A program made the position numbers and the translations under genes. A stretch of 22,507 nucleotides of DNA. Origin: Candidatus Gottesmanbacteria bacterium (lineage in GTDB: Bacteria; Patescibacteriota; Microgenomatia; 2-02-FULL-39-11). The stretch spans positions 1-22,507 of the forward strand of contig JACREK010000154.1 of NCBI GenBank assembly GCA_016218275.1. Reading direction: 5' to 3'. Below are positions 14,656 to 20,250 of the stretch, one piece after another. Position 1 is the first letter of the stretch. Each line of letters begins with the position of its first letter. The notes under the pieces are model-generated. The model worked only from the letters and a program-made list of their open reading frames with translations. It was not told where the DNA came from and did not search any database.

Positions 14656-15561
14656 ATGACAACTCTAAATCCTATAAAAATGATTCAGGAAGACGCAGAT
14701 AGTGTATTGAGAGGATTAATAAATTCATATTGTGAGGCTTTAGAAAAAGAACTCAATTCGCATGTAATTTTTTATATGGGTCCCCTCATGAGTCCAACTG
14801 ATGATCTACTTAAAGATAAAATTGAAGCATTAAAAATTAAATACAATAATCTATCTTTTGTTTTAGAAACTGATGGAGGATACATTGATGTAACCAAAAG
14901 GATTGCTGAAGTTCTTCGTCATCATTTTAATGGTACTGTAGATTTTATTGTTCCTAATCACGCAATGTCAGCCGGTACTATTCTAGTTATGTCAGGTAAT
15001 AAAATATATATGGATTATTATTCAGTGTTAGGTCCAATTGACCCCCAGGTTCCTTCTGATAATGAAAAGAAATTGATACCTGCACTTGGATATCTTGAAC
15101 AGTATAAGAGATTAATCAAAAAATCAGAAAAAGGAGACTTAACGACTGCTGAAATGGCTTATTTAATTGAAAAATTTGATCCTGCTGAATTATATAAATA
15201 TGAACAAGAGAAAGAATTATCAATTAGCTTATTAAAAGAATGGTTAGTAAAATATAAATTCAAAAATTGGATAAAAACCGAGACAAAGAAACAAAATGTA
15301 ACAAATAAAATGAAAACAGAAAGAGCAGAGTCTATTGCTGAAATGTTGAACGATACCGAGAAATGGCATTCACACGGTATTGGAATTTCAATGGAAGTAC
15401 TTCGAAGGGATGTTAAACTAAAAATAGAAGACTATGAAGCATCCAAGAAGTTAAATGAGAAAATTAAATGTTATTATAAATTACTTAAAGATTTTGCAGA
15501 AAAGCATGGACACACTATTGTTTTTCATGTTAATGAAGAATATGATGGGTATAGTATATGA
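14656..15561 (+). CDS. SDH-family Clp-fold serine proteinase
   Basis: This 301-residue protein matches the family named for a serine-dehydratase-like proteinase, which has the ClpP/crotonase fold. Key motifs are ETDGGYID (71-78, strand and oxyanion-side turn), VPNHAMSAGT (99-108) with the nucleophile Ser105, and MDYYSVLGPIDPQV (119-132). The charged helical C-terminal half (about 150-290) is typical of the family. No signal peptide is present, so it acts in the cytosol or at its edge. Substrate is unknown. Its stop overlaps the start of a 56-residue protein (ATGA), so the two are translationally coupled. It is a cytosolic relative of SppA rather than ClpP itself, as no ClpP-type His motif is seen. 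Confidence 0.83.
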   Translation: MTTLNPIKMIQEDADSVLRGLINSYCEALEKELNSHVIFYMGPLMSPTDDLLKDKIEALKIKYNNLSFVLETDGGYIDVTKRIAEVLRHHFNGTVDFIVPNHAMSAGTILVMSGNKIYMDYYSVLGPIDPQVPSDNEKKLIPALGYLEQYKRLIKKSEKGDLTTAEMAYLIEKFDPAELYKYEQEKELSISLLKEWLVKYKFKNWIKTETKKQNVTNKMKTERAESIAEMLNDTEKWHSHGIGISMEVLRRDVKLKIEDYEASKKLNEKIKCYYKLLKDFAEKHGHTIVFHVNEEYDGYSI

Positions 15562-15728
15562 AAAAAATATCTAAAAAAACGATTATTAATAAAAATCTTA
15601 AAGTAAATCCAGTGCAACTAGATGAGGTAATTAGAATCTTAAGAAATCTAAGAAATTCAGGTATAAAAAGACCGAATTATAATATTGCTCCACCTTTCTC
15701 TCACAAACCTACTATATCTAGTAAATAG
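15558..15728 (+). CDS. Small basic protein coupled to the serine proteinase
   Basis: A 56-residue ORF whose ATG overlaps the proteinase stop as ATGA, starting MKKISKKTIINKNLKVNPVQ. It is rich in Lys, Asn and Ile, with a central likely helix (VQLDEVIRILRNLRNSG) and a flexible proline-containing tail (APPFSHKP). I do not recognise a family. The overlap strongly suggests it is a real gene working with the proteinase, as substrate, adaptor or inhibitor. It is too short for standard gene-length cutoffs and is easily missed. Confidence 0.6.
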   Translation: MKKISKKTIINKNLKVNPVQLDEVIRILRNLRNSGIKRPNYNIAPPFSHKPTISSK

Positions 15729-15740
15729 TACTTCTTTTTC

Positions 15741-15769
15741 TTAACATTCCCCATATCTTCTGTTACTTT
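15741..15769 (+). promoter_or_regulatory. Repeat promoter P1, copy A
   Basis: TTAACA (15741-15746), 17-nt spacer, TGT then TACTTT (15764-15769): an extended -10 promoter. The left part of the spacer differs from the other copies while the boxes and distance are kept, which is evidence for promoter function. Confidence 0.65.
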
Positions 15770-15861
15770 ATCCTTGTACTTTTAAGACTTAAAAAGGACT
15801 CAAATTTATCTAGGGAATTTGGAAGAAATTGAGCTGGAAAGTTATTCCTGACATAAGAAGC

Positions 15862-15891
15862 CCCGCATTCCTACGGCAGGGGAAACATTAG
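15862..15891 (+). repeat. ftsZ-tail copy 2: encodes PAFLRQGKH and stop
   Basis: Differs from the ftsZ end at 9 of 30 positions, yet encodes exactly PAFLRQGKH-stop (AGA to CGG and GGA to GGG among the changes, all synonymous). Reading upstream in frame gives DIRSPAFLRQGKH, close to the DIPAFLRQGKH of ftsZ. A TTG at 15829 opens a 20-residue ORF ending in this tail. Confidence 0.78.
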
Positions 15892-15907
15892 TTGTTCTTC
15901 AGTTGCA

Positions 15908-15936
15908 TTCTCAACAATCCCAAGTAGTGATATAAT
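15908..15936 (+). promoter_or_regulatory. Promoter P2 before hicB
   Basis: TTCTCA (15908-15913), 17-nt spacer, perfect TATAAT (15931-15936). The start would be near 15943, giving a short leader with the AAGGAG ribosome site (15944-15949) before hicB. The matching element at 16634-16662 supports it. Confidence 0.6.
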
Positions 15937-15954
15937 ACTTTGTAAGGAGTGATT

Positions 15955-16191
15955 ATGACTAAAAATCTTTCTTACTTAATTGATTTAACTTATGATAAAG
16001 ACTACAAAGGCTATGTGGCTGATGTAGTTAATTTATATGGTTGTATAAGTCAGGGAAAGACAAAAAAAGAGGCACTCACGAATGCCAAAAAAGCTATTAA
16101 GGCATATATGGAAGCGATAGAAAAATCTGAGACGGAAAAACCCTTCTTTCAAGAAGTTATTAATCTTCCAATATCTTTTGCATCCTTTTAA
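15955..16191 (+). CDS. hicB: HicB-family antitoxin
   Basis: A 78-residue protein with the HicB partial RNase H-like fold: YLIDLTYDKDYKGYVADVVNLYGCISQGKTKKEALTNAKKAI in adjoining pieces, i.e. two strands, the conserved G-C turn and the KEAL-NAK helix. No separate DNA-binding tail is visible after the fold. HicB neutralises HicA. The ATG at 15955 is preferred over the GTG at 15949 because the latter lies within the AAGGAG Shine-Dalgarno (15944-15949), 5 nt before this ATG. hicA follows 9 nt later. The antitoxin-first order is one of the two known arrangements. Confidence 0.85.
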   Translation: MTKNLSYLIDLTYDKDYKGYVADVVNLYGCISQGKTKKEALTNAKKAIKAYMEAIEKSETEKPFFQEVINLPISFASF

Positions 16192-16200
16192 CTTTCTCCT

Positions 16201-16425
16201 ATGCCTAAGCTTGCTAATATTTCTGGGAAAGAAGCAGTAAAGGCATTTATTAAAGGAGGATACATCCACGTTCATACTTCAGGTGATCACGCTATATTGC
16301 AAAAAGCAGGTTTTCCGACACTTTCCATTCCTCTGCACAAAGAAGTGGCGAGATTTCTTTTGAAAACTCAAATAAGGAGAGCCAAATTTACAGAGGATGA
16401 ATTTGTAAGATTACTTAAAAAGTAA
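16201..16425 (+). CDS. hicA: HicA-family mRNA interferase toxin
   Basis: A 74-residue dsRBD-like toxin: MPKLANISGKEAVKAFIKGG at the N-terminus, then HTSGDHAILQKAG with the catalytic-type His30, and IPLHKEVARFLLKTQIRRA, closing with the FTEDEFVRLLKK helix. This matches the standard HicA order (SGKE, GSHxIL, PxHxxL, xxxEFxxLL). HicA cleaves mRNA to slow growth when HicB is lost. The start has no Shine-Dalgarno and is preceded by TTTCTCCT, so translation probably depends on coupling to hicB 9 nt upstream. Confidence 0.87.
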   Translation: MPKLANISGKEAVKAFIKGGYIHVHTSGDHAILQKAGFPTLSIPLHKEVARFLLKTQIRRAKFTEDEFVRLLKK

Positions 16426-16454
16426 TTTCTAATTCATAAAATTGCAGTGTTAGC

Positions 16455-16483
16455 TTGACAACTATACTTACTTCTGTTACTTT
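16455..16483 (+). promoter_or_regulatory. Repeat promoter P1, copy B
   Basis: Perfect TTGACA (16455-16460), 17-nt spacer ending TGT, then TACTTT (16478-16483). Confidence 0.68.
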
Positions 16484-16575
16484 ATACTCGTACTTTTAAG
16501 ACTTAAAAATGACACAAATTTATCTAGGGATTTTCGTAGATATTGAAGCAATAATCTATCTCTGACTTAAGAAGC

Positions 16576-16605
16576 CCCGCATTTCTGGGGCAAGGGAAAC
16601 ATTAG
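16576..16605 (+). repeat. ftsZ-tail copy 3: encodes PAFLGQGKH and stop
   Basis: Same 30-nt block, with one amino-acid change relative to ftsZ (AGA to GGG, Arg to Gly) and otherwise synonymous changes. In-frame upstream codons read SISDLRS. GCCCC/GGGGC (16574-16578, 16587-16591) can also pair as a hairpin. Confidence 0.72.
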
Positions 16606-16633
16606 TTGTTCTTCAGTTGCCTTTTCAACAATC

Positions 16634-16662
16634 TTTTCAACAATCCCAAGAGGTGATATACT
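16634..16662 (+). promoter_or_regulatory. Promoter P2 before the DUF433 gene, near-leaderless
   Basis: TTTTCA (16634-16639), 17-nt spacer, TATACT (16657-16662). The ATG at 16672 is only 9 nt past the -10, so the mRNA leader would be about 2-3 nt. No Shine-Dalgarno could then be used. Confidence 0.55.
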
Positions 16663-16671
16663 GCTCCTACT

Positions 16672-16911
16672 ATGTCAAGATATATAACATCTGATCCGAA
16701 AATCATGAGCGGTGTACCTGTAATTGTCGGAACACGAATTCCTGTGTCCAGAATTGTGTTCTTACTTAGTGAGGGACATACACTAGATTCAATCCATAAG
16801 CTTTATCCTCATGTAGATAAAAGTGCCCTCAAAGAAACAATTGATGAGCTTATCACCAACATAGACTCTAAACAGTATGAAGCCTACAATATGAAGTTTA
16901 CCCTAAACTGA
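16672..16911 (+). CDS. DUF433 protein (VapB-like antitoxin family), apparently orphan
   Basis: The 79-residue product has the DUF433 pattern: ITSDPKIMSGVPVIVGTRIPV, here in two parts (ITSDPKIMSGVP and VIVGTRIPVSRIV), then a winged-helix-like LLSEGHTLDSIHKLYPHV and a last helix ALKETIDELI. These proteins usually act as the antitoxin or regulator beside a PIN-like DUF5615 gene. No such partner follows: the last codons (ATGAAGTTTACCCTAAAC then TGA) look like the first codons of a DUF5615-type start, MKF.L., cut off at once. The next gene, 44 nt on, is of another kind. Probably expressed from P2 of repeat B. Confidence 0.82.
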   Translation: MSRYITSDPKIMSGVPVIVGTRIPVSRIVFLLSEGHTLDSIHKLYPHVDKSALKETIDELITNIDSKQYEAYNMKFTLN

Positions 16912-16955
16912 GATATAATAGGCATGATACATAATACTTTTTCTAGGAGAGAAAT

Positions 16956-17150
16956 ATGAAAGCTATAGACCTAACCAAAAAATTAAAAGGTTACAAATCT
17001 GGATGGGTCGCTTTTGATAAAAACTATAATATTGTAGCTCATGCCAGTAACTTTGCTTCTATTACCAATAAAGTCAAAAATAAAAAAAATATAGAAATAG
17101 TTATGCCCGCTTCAGAGAATTACTTCGGGTATATAACTTCCAATGGCTAA
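16956..17150 (+). CDS. DUF5678-like small protein
   Basis: A 64-residue protein with the short DUF5678-type pattern: GYKSGWVAFDKNYNIVAHASN, in effect a W-V-A strand, a turn, an IVAH strand, then a helix (FASITNKVKNKK) and a strand IEIVMPA. The family is common in archaea and cyanobacteria and its function is unknown. AGGAG sits 7-8 nt before the ATG. The stop overlaps the start of the retropepsin-like gene by 8 nt, so the two form a coupled pair. A TATAAT at 16914-16919 may provide a promoter, though its -35 is poor. Confidence 0.65.
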   Translation: MKAIDLTKKLKGYKSGWVAFDKNYNIVAHASNFASITNKVKNKKNIEIVMPASENYFGYITSNG

Positions 17151-17553
17151 ATACCCATATCTTTTGCTTCCTTCATCAAAAGGCTATGTAGTCAAACCAA
17201 TGATCAAAGTGCGATTAGGGTATAAAAAAACACACAAAATAATTCCTATACCGATACCTGCTTTGATAGATTCTGGTGCGGATGTATGTTTCTGTTCAAA
17301 AGATATAGGTATGTGGCTTGGTATTGATTTTAGGAAAAAAGAATCAAAAGAATTTAGAGCAGCAGATAATCAAAATTTTCCAACATACAATGAGAAAGTT
17401 ACTTTATATGCTTGCCATAAACAATATGATTGTTATTTTTACTTTTCAGATACTTTACCTAAGGATCTACCAATTATATTAGGACTAAGAGGATTTTTTG
17501 ATCATTTCCATGTGTGTTTTGATCAAAGAAGTCAGACGATGGATATAAATTAG
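17143..17553 (+). CDS. Retropepsin-like aspartic protease domain protein
   Basis: This 136-residue protein has a one-domain pepsin fold: ALIDSGADVCFCS (40-52) with catalytic-type Asp43 in DSGAD, a middle strand set with FRAADNQNF, and the closing ILGLRGFFDHFHVCFD (112-127), matching the ILGRdff.f.v.fd end of prokaryotic retropepsins. Active forms are homodimers giving two Asp residues. DSG in place of DTG is common in this group. It has no signal peptide. It overlaps the DUF5678-like gene by 8 nt, suggesting a two-gene unit. Biological targets are unknown. The ATG was chosen for the overlap and intact N-terminal strand. Confidence 0.8.
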   Translation: MAKYPYLLLPSSKGYVVKPMIKVRLGYKKTHKIIPIPIPALIDSGADVCFCSKDIGMWLGIDFRKKESKEFRAADNQNFPTYNEKVTLYACHKQYDCYFYFSDTLPKDLPIILGLRGFFDHFHVCFDQRSQTMDIN

Positions 17554-17566
17554 ACATCTCCATCGC

Positions 17567-17590
17567 ATTTTTCTGCAAGGGCAGCACTAA
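17567..17590 (+). repeat. Possible degenerate ftsZ-tail copy
   Basis: ATTTTTCTGCAAGGGCAGCACTAA encodes IFLQGQH-stop, which lines up with AFLRQGKH-stop if one codon is lost. It lies 14 nt after the retropepsin stop, where a module boundary would be expected. The match is short and could be chance. Confidence 0.3.
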
Positions 17591-17820
17591 CAGACTATTA
17601 CCCCCCCCTTTTTATTTACCCTGCATAATAGAAAAATATAAACTCACCCGCTTCCTGTATTAGTTTTCTTGTGTGACATTGGTTACAACATTTGAATTGC
17701 TTGGAAAGATAATATTTCTATAAGGTTATTTAAATTAAAGAATTGAGGTCACTCAGAAATTGATGAAAAAATACCCTATAGTTGATAAAACCAGAAAAAA
17801 ATAATACAATCCAGATCTAT
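17591..17820. other. Non-coding stretch before the kinase/NTase gene
   Basis: No gene is supported here. It contains a homopolymer C8T5 (17601-17613) and AT-rich sequence with a possible weak promoter (TTGCTT near 17698 and TATAAG near 17720, spacer about 16). A 13-codon ORF starts at 17763 and is probably meaningless. No copy of the island P1 repeat is seen. Confidence 0.5.
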
Positions 17821-19386
17821 ATGCCTGAAAGAAAACTCTTTCAAGTACCACATACTGATGGGACCATATCGATTATTGGTAACACATCACATGTGGATAA
17901 AAATAGGCCCTTTGCTCTCAGAAACTCTTCTACACCTATAAGTGAAGCTGATTTCAAGACTATATTTCAGGAAACAGCTTCTCTGCCCGTAAAGGGAAAA
18001 TTAACCGATATTGTAGGATGGGGAGGAGATAGTGTATGCTTTCGAATCACTGACGGAAATACTCGTTATGCTGCAGTTATAAGAAGCAACAGAGAGCCAG
18101 AAAAATGGGATGCACTGAAAGAGCATTGGGATAGAGAACAAGCTATACACCACGACTTTCAGCCTTACACAATTCCTCAAAATATTGTCATCGTAAATGG
18201 TATAGATAACGAACCAGCAGTAATGAAAATTACCCGAGAGGTTCCTGGAGCACCTTTCTCTGAAATTTCTGGTTTTTATTTATTAATAGATAAACAATTG
18301 GCAAAACAATTTAGCGACATAACACGAAAAAATTTGAGGAGATTTTTAACGTCTGGAATTATTGCTGATCCAATTGGCCATATAAAGACCAGTAAGTTAA
18401 GAAGTATTATTGAGCGATATGCACTATTTTTTTTCGATATAAGTAATATGGTTGTGGATTTTGAGAAAAACAGTCTCGTGGTAGTTGATACTGAAGCGGA
18501 TGATATCAATAAGCAACCACCTCATCGAAAAGTGCAATTGTTAGCACGAGCCATTGGAATGGGAGTTGATATTGGTATTCTTGAGCTTTTTAAAACTTTA
18601 AATACGGTTAGGGAACGAGTCTTTCCAGTTCCCATACAGAAAAAGGATGTTGATGCTATCCAAGGCGTAGATGAACTCAAAAAGGGTTTTTCTGAAGCTG
18701 TGGACGTATTGAATACTTCTGGTCTCAACTATCGTATAGTAGGTTCATTTGCTACAGCAGCAACGATAAATAATGCAGGAGGTGACTTTTATCTTACTCC
18801 ATATCGAAGCGATAGAACAATCAGAGACATAGATATGCTTGTTTTGGATCAGAATGTAGACAAAGCAAGGAAACTTGCAGAAGAATATAACGTGAAAAGA
18901 GAGTTGAATCCTTTTTATCCTAAAATTATTTTGTCTATACCGAAAATATTTGAAGATGACCAAGGATATCCAGAAAACAAGCCTACAGTTTTACCAATAA
19001 TTGTCACAAGATCAGCAATTGATAAATCTGGTAATTTCCATCTCGTTTATAGTGGTGAACATAAGGAAATACCAGTATCATATTTGGATCCCGTCAATCA
19101 GACGTATGAAGGAATAGAATTTCCTACTCTTTCGCCTGGAGTGTTAGCAGGATTGTATCTGACACGTATGGGAGCTTTTAAATCCAAAGATGTTGAAAAA
19201 GTAGCAAATCTTTTAGACCTGACTAAAGCTCAGATACCAGTAGAATTTCTTGATTTTGCTAAAACAGTGAGGGGGAAATGGCCAATTCTTTATAGGAAAT
19301 TTTTAATAAGAGAACTTCTCTATCATTTTTCTGGAGGATTAATAAGAAAAGGAATGATCTCATCGATAAAATCTTCGTTTCATTAA
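17821..19386 (+). CDS. Two-part protein: kinase-like N-terminal half and nucleotidyltransferase-like C-terminal half
   Basis: From the ATG the product has 521 residues; a TTG at 17782 would add 13. The first half has a Gly-rich loop with following strand (GWGGDSVCFRI, about 66-76; YAAVIRS after it) and MVVDFEKNSLVVVDTEA (about 210-226), like the metal-binding end of an aminoglycoside phosphotransferase or protein-kinase-like fold, but a clear catalytic HxD is missing. The second half has YRIVGSFATAATI (about 304-316) and RTIRDIDMLVLD (332-343): the G-S and D-x-D pattern of a DNA polymerase beta-type nucleotidyltransferase. Combined, it could be a toxin, resistance-like or regulatory enzyme; I cannot assign it. 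No Shine-Dalgarno at either start. Confidence 0.65.
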   Translation: MPERKLFQVPHTDGTISIIGNTSHVDKNRPFALRNSSTPISEADFKTIFQETASLPVKGKLTDIVGWGGDSVCFRITDGNTRYAAVIRSNREPEKWDALKEHWDREQAIHHDFQPYTIPQNIVIVNGIDNEPAVMKITREVPGAPFSEISGFYLLIDKQLAKQFSDITRKNLRRFLTSGIIADPIGHIKTSKLRSIIERYALFFFDISNMVVDFEKNSLVVVDTEADDINKQPPHRKVQLLARAIGMGVDIGILELFKTLNTVRERVFPVPIQKKDVDAIQGVDELKKGFSEAVDVLNTSGLNYRIVGSFATAATINNAGGDFYLTPYRSDRTIRDIDMLVLDQNVDKARKLAEEYNVKRELNPFYPKIILSIPKIFEDDQGYPENKPTVLPIIVTRSAIDKSGNFHLVYSGEHKEIPVSYLDPVNQTYEGIEFPTLSPGVLAGLYLTRMGAFKSKDVEKVANLLDLTKAQIPVEFLDFAKTVRGKWPILYRKFLIRELLYHFSGGLIRKGMISSIKSSFH

Positions 19387-19424
19387 TGCTAATCATTGTT
19401 GTATGACAACAGCTGCTTCATTCC

Positions 19425-19453
19425 TTGACTTTCTCCATGCCTTTTGTTATCTT
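19425..19453 (+). promoter_or_regulatory. Repeat promoter P1, copy C
   Basis: TTGACT (19425-19430), spacer of 17, TGT then TATCTT (19448-19453). The compensating differences in both boxes, with the spacing kept, support function. It most likely drives the gene at 19511. Confidence 0.65.
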
Positions 19454-19470
19454 ATACTCGTACTTTCAGT
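19425..19470 (+). repeat. Island repeat, copy C (promoter part only)
   Basis: Matches the first part of copies A, B and D: TTGACT, 17-nt spacer, TGT-TATCTT, then ATACTCGTACTTT. After that it diverges (CAGTCTAAATAAGAC). It lies 41 nt before the 196-residue gene. Confidence 0.65.
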
Positions 19471-19510
19471 CTAAATAAGACGTAAGTATTCTGCTACTTA
19501 TAAAATTAAT

Positions 19511-20101
19511 ATGTTAGAGAGAGCTTTAGGTACATTAGGGAGAATAGACGATAAATTAGCGGAGATACAAGCAAGACTTTTTGCACCTGTATTGAAACTA
19601 CGAGGTATTGATACAGTAATTACCAAAACACGAGAAGAAAGAATCAAATTTCTGACAGAATTTTTTAGGCGTGCAAATGAAAATGGAGGTATAAAAGAAA
19701 TTAGAGCAGCATTAGGTGTTGAAGATGGAGACATGGATGAATTGGCAGAAGCACTGATAAACGTTGGTATTGTTCTGCCTCCCGGAGTTGAATTATCCCG
19801 AATCCGAATCAAAGAAGTACCTATTGGGCCAGCCCCCGAAGATGTAAGGCGTTCATGGGTAGGTATGGAACTAGTAGCAGTGAAAGTTCCCCCAGAATCA
19901 TCAGGTGAGATAAACTTTGTTACAAGAGAGAAATTTCCTCCTAGGGAAGCATATGCGGTATTAGCCCAACCTGCAATACAAGCATTAGGTGAAAGGTCTC
20001 CACAGGCAGCTACATGGTTTCAACAAAATTTACCAAGTGATATACCAGCCCTTACTTTTGGAGCAAATGAAGTAGAGATTGTCGCAACAGTATTCAGGTA
20101 A
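19511..20101 (+). CDS. Hypothetical protein, 196 residues
   Basis: I do not recognise this protein. The N-terminal third is helical and charged (ALGTLGRIDDKLAEIQARLF; TREERIKFLTEFFRRANENGG). The middle has a short helix pair (IKEIRAALGVEDGDMDELAEALINVG) resembling a small helix-turn-helix or adaptor segment. The C-terminal third (from about 110) is likely beta-rich: SWVGMELVAVKVP, EINFVTREKFPPREAY, ALTFGANEVEIVATVF. It is richer in Ala, Gly, Arg and Pro than its island neighbours, which may mean a different origin. No signal peptide or membrane helix. It stands alone behind promoter P1 copy C. Confidence 0.68.
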   Translation: MLERALGTLGRIDDKLAEIQARLFAPVLKLRGIDTVITKTREERIKFLTEFFRRANENGGIKEIRAALGVEDGDMDELAEALINVGIVLPPGVELSRIRIKEVPIGPAPEDVRRSWVGMELVAVKVPPESSGEINFVTREKFPPREAYAVLAQPAIQALGERSPQAATWFQQNLPSDIPALTFGANEVEIVATVFR

Positions 20102-20136
20102 AAAAATTAACGGGATTACTTCTCCCCACGGATTTT

Positions 20137-20250
20137 TCTTAACATTCTAAGCACCTTCTGTTACTTTATACTCGATCCTCGTACTTTTAAGACTTAAAAA
20201 GGACTTAATTTAATCTAGGTATTTTATTTGAAATTGATCGGAAAAGTTAT
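20137..20250 (+). repeat. Island repeat, copy D, ending at the NYN gene
   Basis: Matches copy A from TTCTTAACATTC through CTTCTGTTACTTTAT, GTACTTTTAAGACTTAAAAAGGACT, ATCTAGG, AAATTGA and AAAGTTATT. There is a 7-nt insertion (ATCCTCG-like) near 20175. It stops at the 3' end of the NYN gene; the NYN stop codon lies in its last conserved bases. The ftsZ-tail part is absent, and this may mark the right end of the island. Confidence 0.72.
20139..20167 (+). promoter_or_regulatory. Repeat promoter P1, copy D
   Basis: TTAACA (20139-20144), spacer of 17, TGT then TACTTT (20162-20167). No plus-strand gene follows, so if active it would read antisense into the NYN gene. Confidence 0.55.

Larger units (their letters stand above)
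15740..15936 (+). repeat. Island repeat, copy A (promoter 1, ftsZ-tail, promoter 2)
   Basis: Closely similar to 16454-16662 over its whole length. Shared blocks are CTTCTGTTACTTTAT, GTACTTTTAAGACTTAAAAA, AAATTTATCTAGGGA, AAGAAGCCCCGCATT, AAACATTAGTTGTTCTTC and CAACAATCCCAAG. The first ~115 nt also match 20137-20250 and, less fully, 19425-19470. The stretch CTTTTAAGACTTAAAAAG (15779-15796) is a near-perfect dyad just past promoter 1, so it could be an operator. The copy ends at the hicB gene. Confidence 0.8.
16454..16662 (+). repeat. Island repeat, copy B
   Basis: Full-length match to 15740-15936, with a short duplication of TTTTCAACAATC near its end (around 16622-16643). Contains P1 (16455-16483), an ftsZ-tail copy (16576-16605) and P2 (16634-16662). 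It separates hicBA from the DUF433 module. Confidence 0.8.

Noticed and set aside
5882..16203. Shared TTCTCCT just before ATG (mraY and hicA) as a new start signal
   Set aside because: Only two cases in the window, both directly after an upstream gene; coupling explains them.
16574..16591. GCCCC/GGGGC hairpin as a terminator for hicA
   Set aside because: No T-tract follows, and the pairing is not conserved in copy A; the sequence is better explained as the ftsZ-tail repeat.
15740..17590. Integron with attC cassettes
   Set aside because: No integrase is present and the repeats lack the paired GTTRRRY/RYYYAAC core sites; similarity to cassettes is only in layout.
17601..17613. C8T5 run as a phase-variation tract
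   Set aside because: It is about 200 nt from the next start and not inside a coding frame or a recognisable promoter spacer.
12411..20250. Prophage or insertion sequence
   Set aside because: No transposase, integrase, capsid, terminase or portal gene is recognisable.
15740..20250. CRISPR array
   Set aside because: The repeats are long, few, far apart and separated by genes; no short regular repeat-spacer pattern or cas gene is seen.
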